Positions 12,948-13,036 of a stretch of DNA of 13,036 nt are shown here, in pieces (within the stretch, counting starts at the first letter, position 1; every line of letters starts with the position of its first letter). Source of the stretch: Stagnihabitans sp043721775 (GTDB taxonomy: Bacteria; Pseudomonadota; Alphaproteobacteria; Rhodobacterales; Rhodobacteraceae); assembly GCA_043721775.1 (NCBI GenBank), contig JAYSQA010000227.1:1-13036 (forward strand), written 5' to 3'. The notes below the pieces were generated by a model, which did not search any database, had not been told where the DNA came from, and worked only from the letters and a program-made list of their open reading frames with translations. The translations under genes and the position numbers were made by a program.

Positions 12948-13036
12948 CACAGATTTCTGAGTCTCCATCCGTGGGCGAGGGATTTGAAGTATTGGAGACC
13001 GTGGCGGAAGGTGATCGGGCCTGAGCGGTTTGGATT
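12947..13036 (-). CDS. C-terminus of an unrecognised gene, cut by the window edge
   Basis: Twenty-nine residues are visible (NPNRSGPITFRHGLQYFKSL then AHGWRLRNL) before TGA at 12949-12947. The frame stays open to the window edge. The basic, aromatic tail would suit a nucleic-acid-binding or transposase protein, but no family was recognised. It converges with mcrC. Being so short, it may not be a real gene. Confidence 0.35.
   Translation of the reverse strand, partial: NPNRSGPITFRHGLQYFKSLAHGWRLRNL

Noticed and set aside
12920..13036. IS200/IS605 end with TnpB tail
   Set aside because: The hairpin beside a C-terminus is suggestive, but the 29 visible residues show no TnpB zinc-finger or RuvC motif.

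Overview
The window looks like accessory DNA from a high-GC alphaproteobacterium, most likely Rhodobacterales (Paracoccus/Rhodobacter type). This rests on codon use, the style of the integrase-linked operon, and a 45-nt fragment that reads as the 3' part of an alphaproteobacterial initiator tRNA-fMet. It has three parts: the end of a tRNA-integrating genomic island, a scar of nested insertion sequences, and an McrBC-type defence operon.

Region 1 (1-6381) is the island end. The first 214 bases are the right end of an IS3-family element, whose terminal repeat cuts into the 3' end of a helix-turn-helix gene. That gene closes a tightly overlapping minus-strand operon running from 1875 to 7: excisionase-like HTH, 80-aa unknown protein, VRR-NUC nuclease, then winged-helix DNA-binding protein. 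A 0.6-kb divergent region with a 63-bp imperfect inverted repeat and repeated GGGGTGGCAC boxes separates it from a tyrosine integrase on the plus strand. Downstream lie a convergent 199-aa unknown gene and a 446-aa unknown gene, which are probably cargo. The island ends at a partial tRNA-fMet copy (6337-6381), interpreted as an att site.

Region 2 (6382-about 8400) is an IS graveyard. An IS256-family transposase gene was interrupted by an IS21-family element, leaving a 6-bp CTGTGG flanking repeat. The IS21 copy then lost about 1.5 kb, so the start of istA is joined to the middle of istB. Its two ends still carry four 23-nt repeats each. A further 27-nt IS21 end lies beyond the IS256 remnant and abuts the N-terminal part of what looks like an IS4-family transposase. 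No gene here appears functional.

Region 3 (8400-13036) holds a two-gene McrB-McrC operon overlapping by one base (TGATG). McrB is 935 aa, about twice the length of E. coli McrB. It has a complex N-terminus that resembles target-recognition modules and a long EVE-like insertion between Walker A and Walker B. McrC carries a visible PD-(D/E)xK nuclease core. No methyltransferase is adjacent, as expected for a type IV, modification-dependent system. Hairpins that share an ATCCCCTAGCT core lie on both sides of the operon in opposite orientation, and the window ends in the C-terminus of an unrecognised minus-strand gene.
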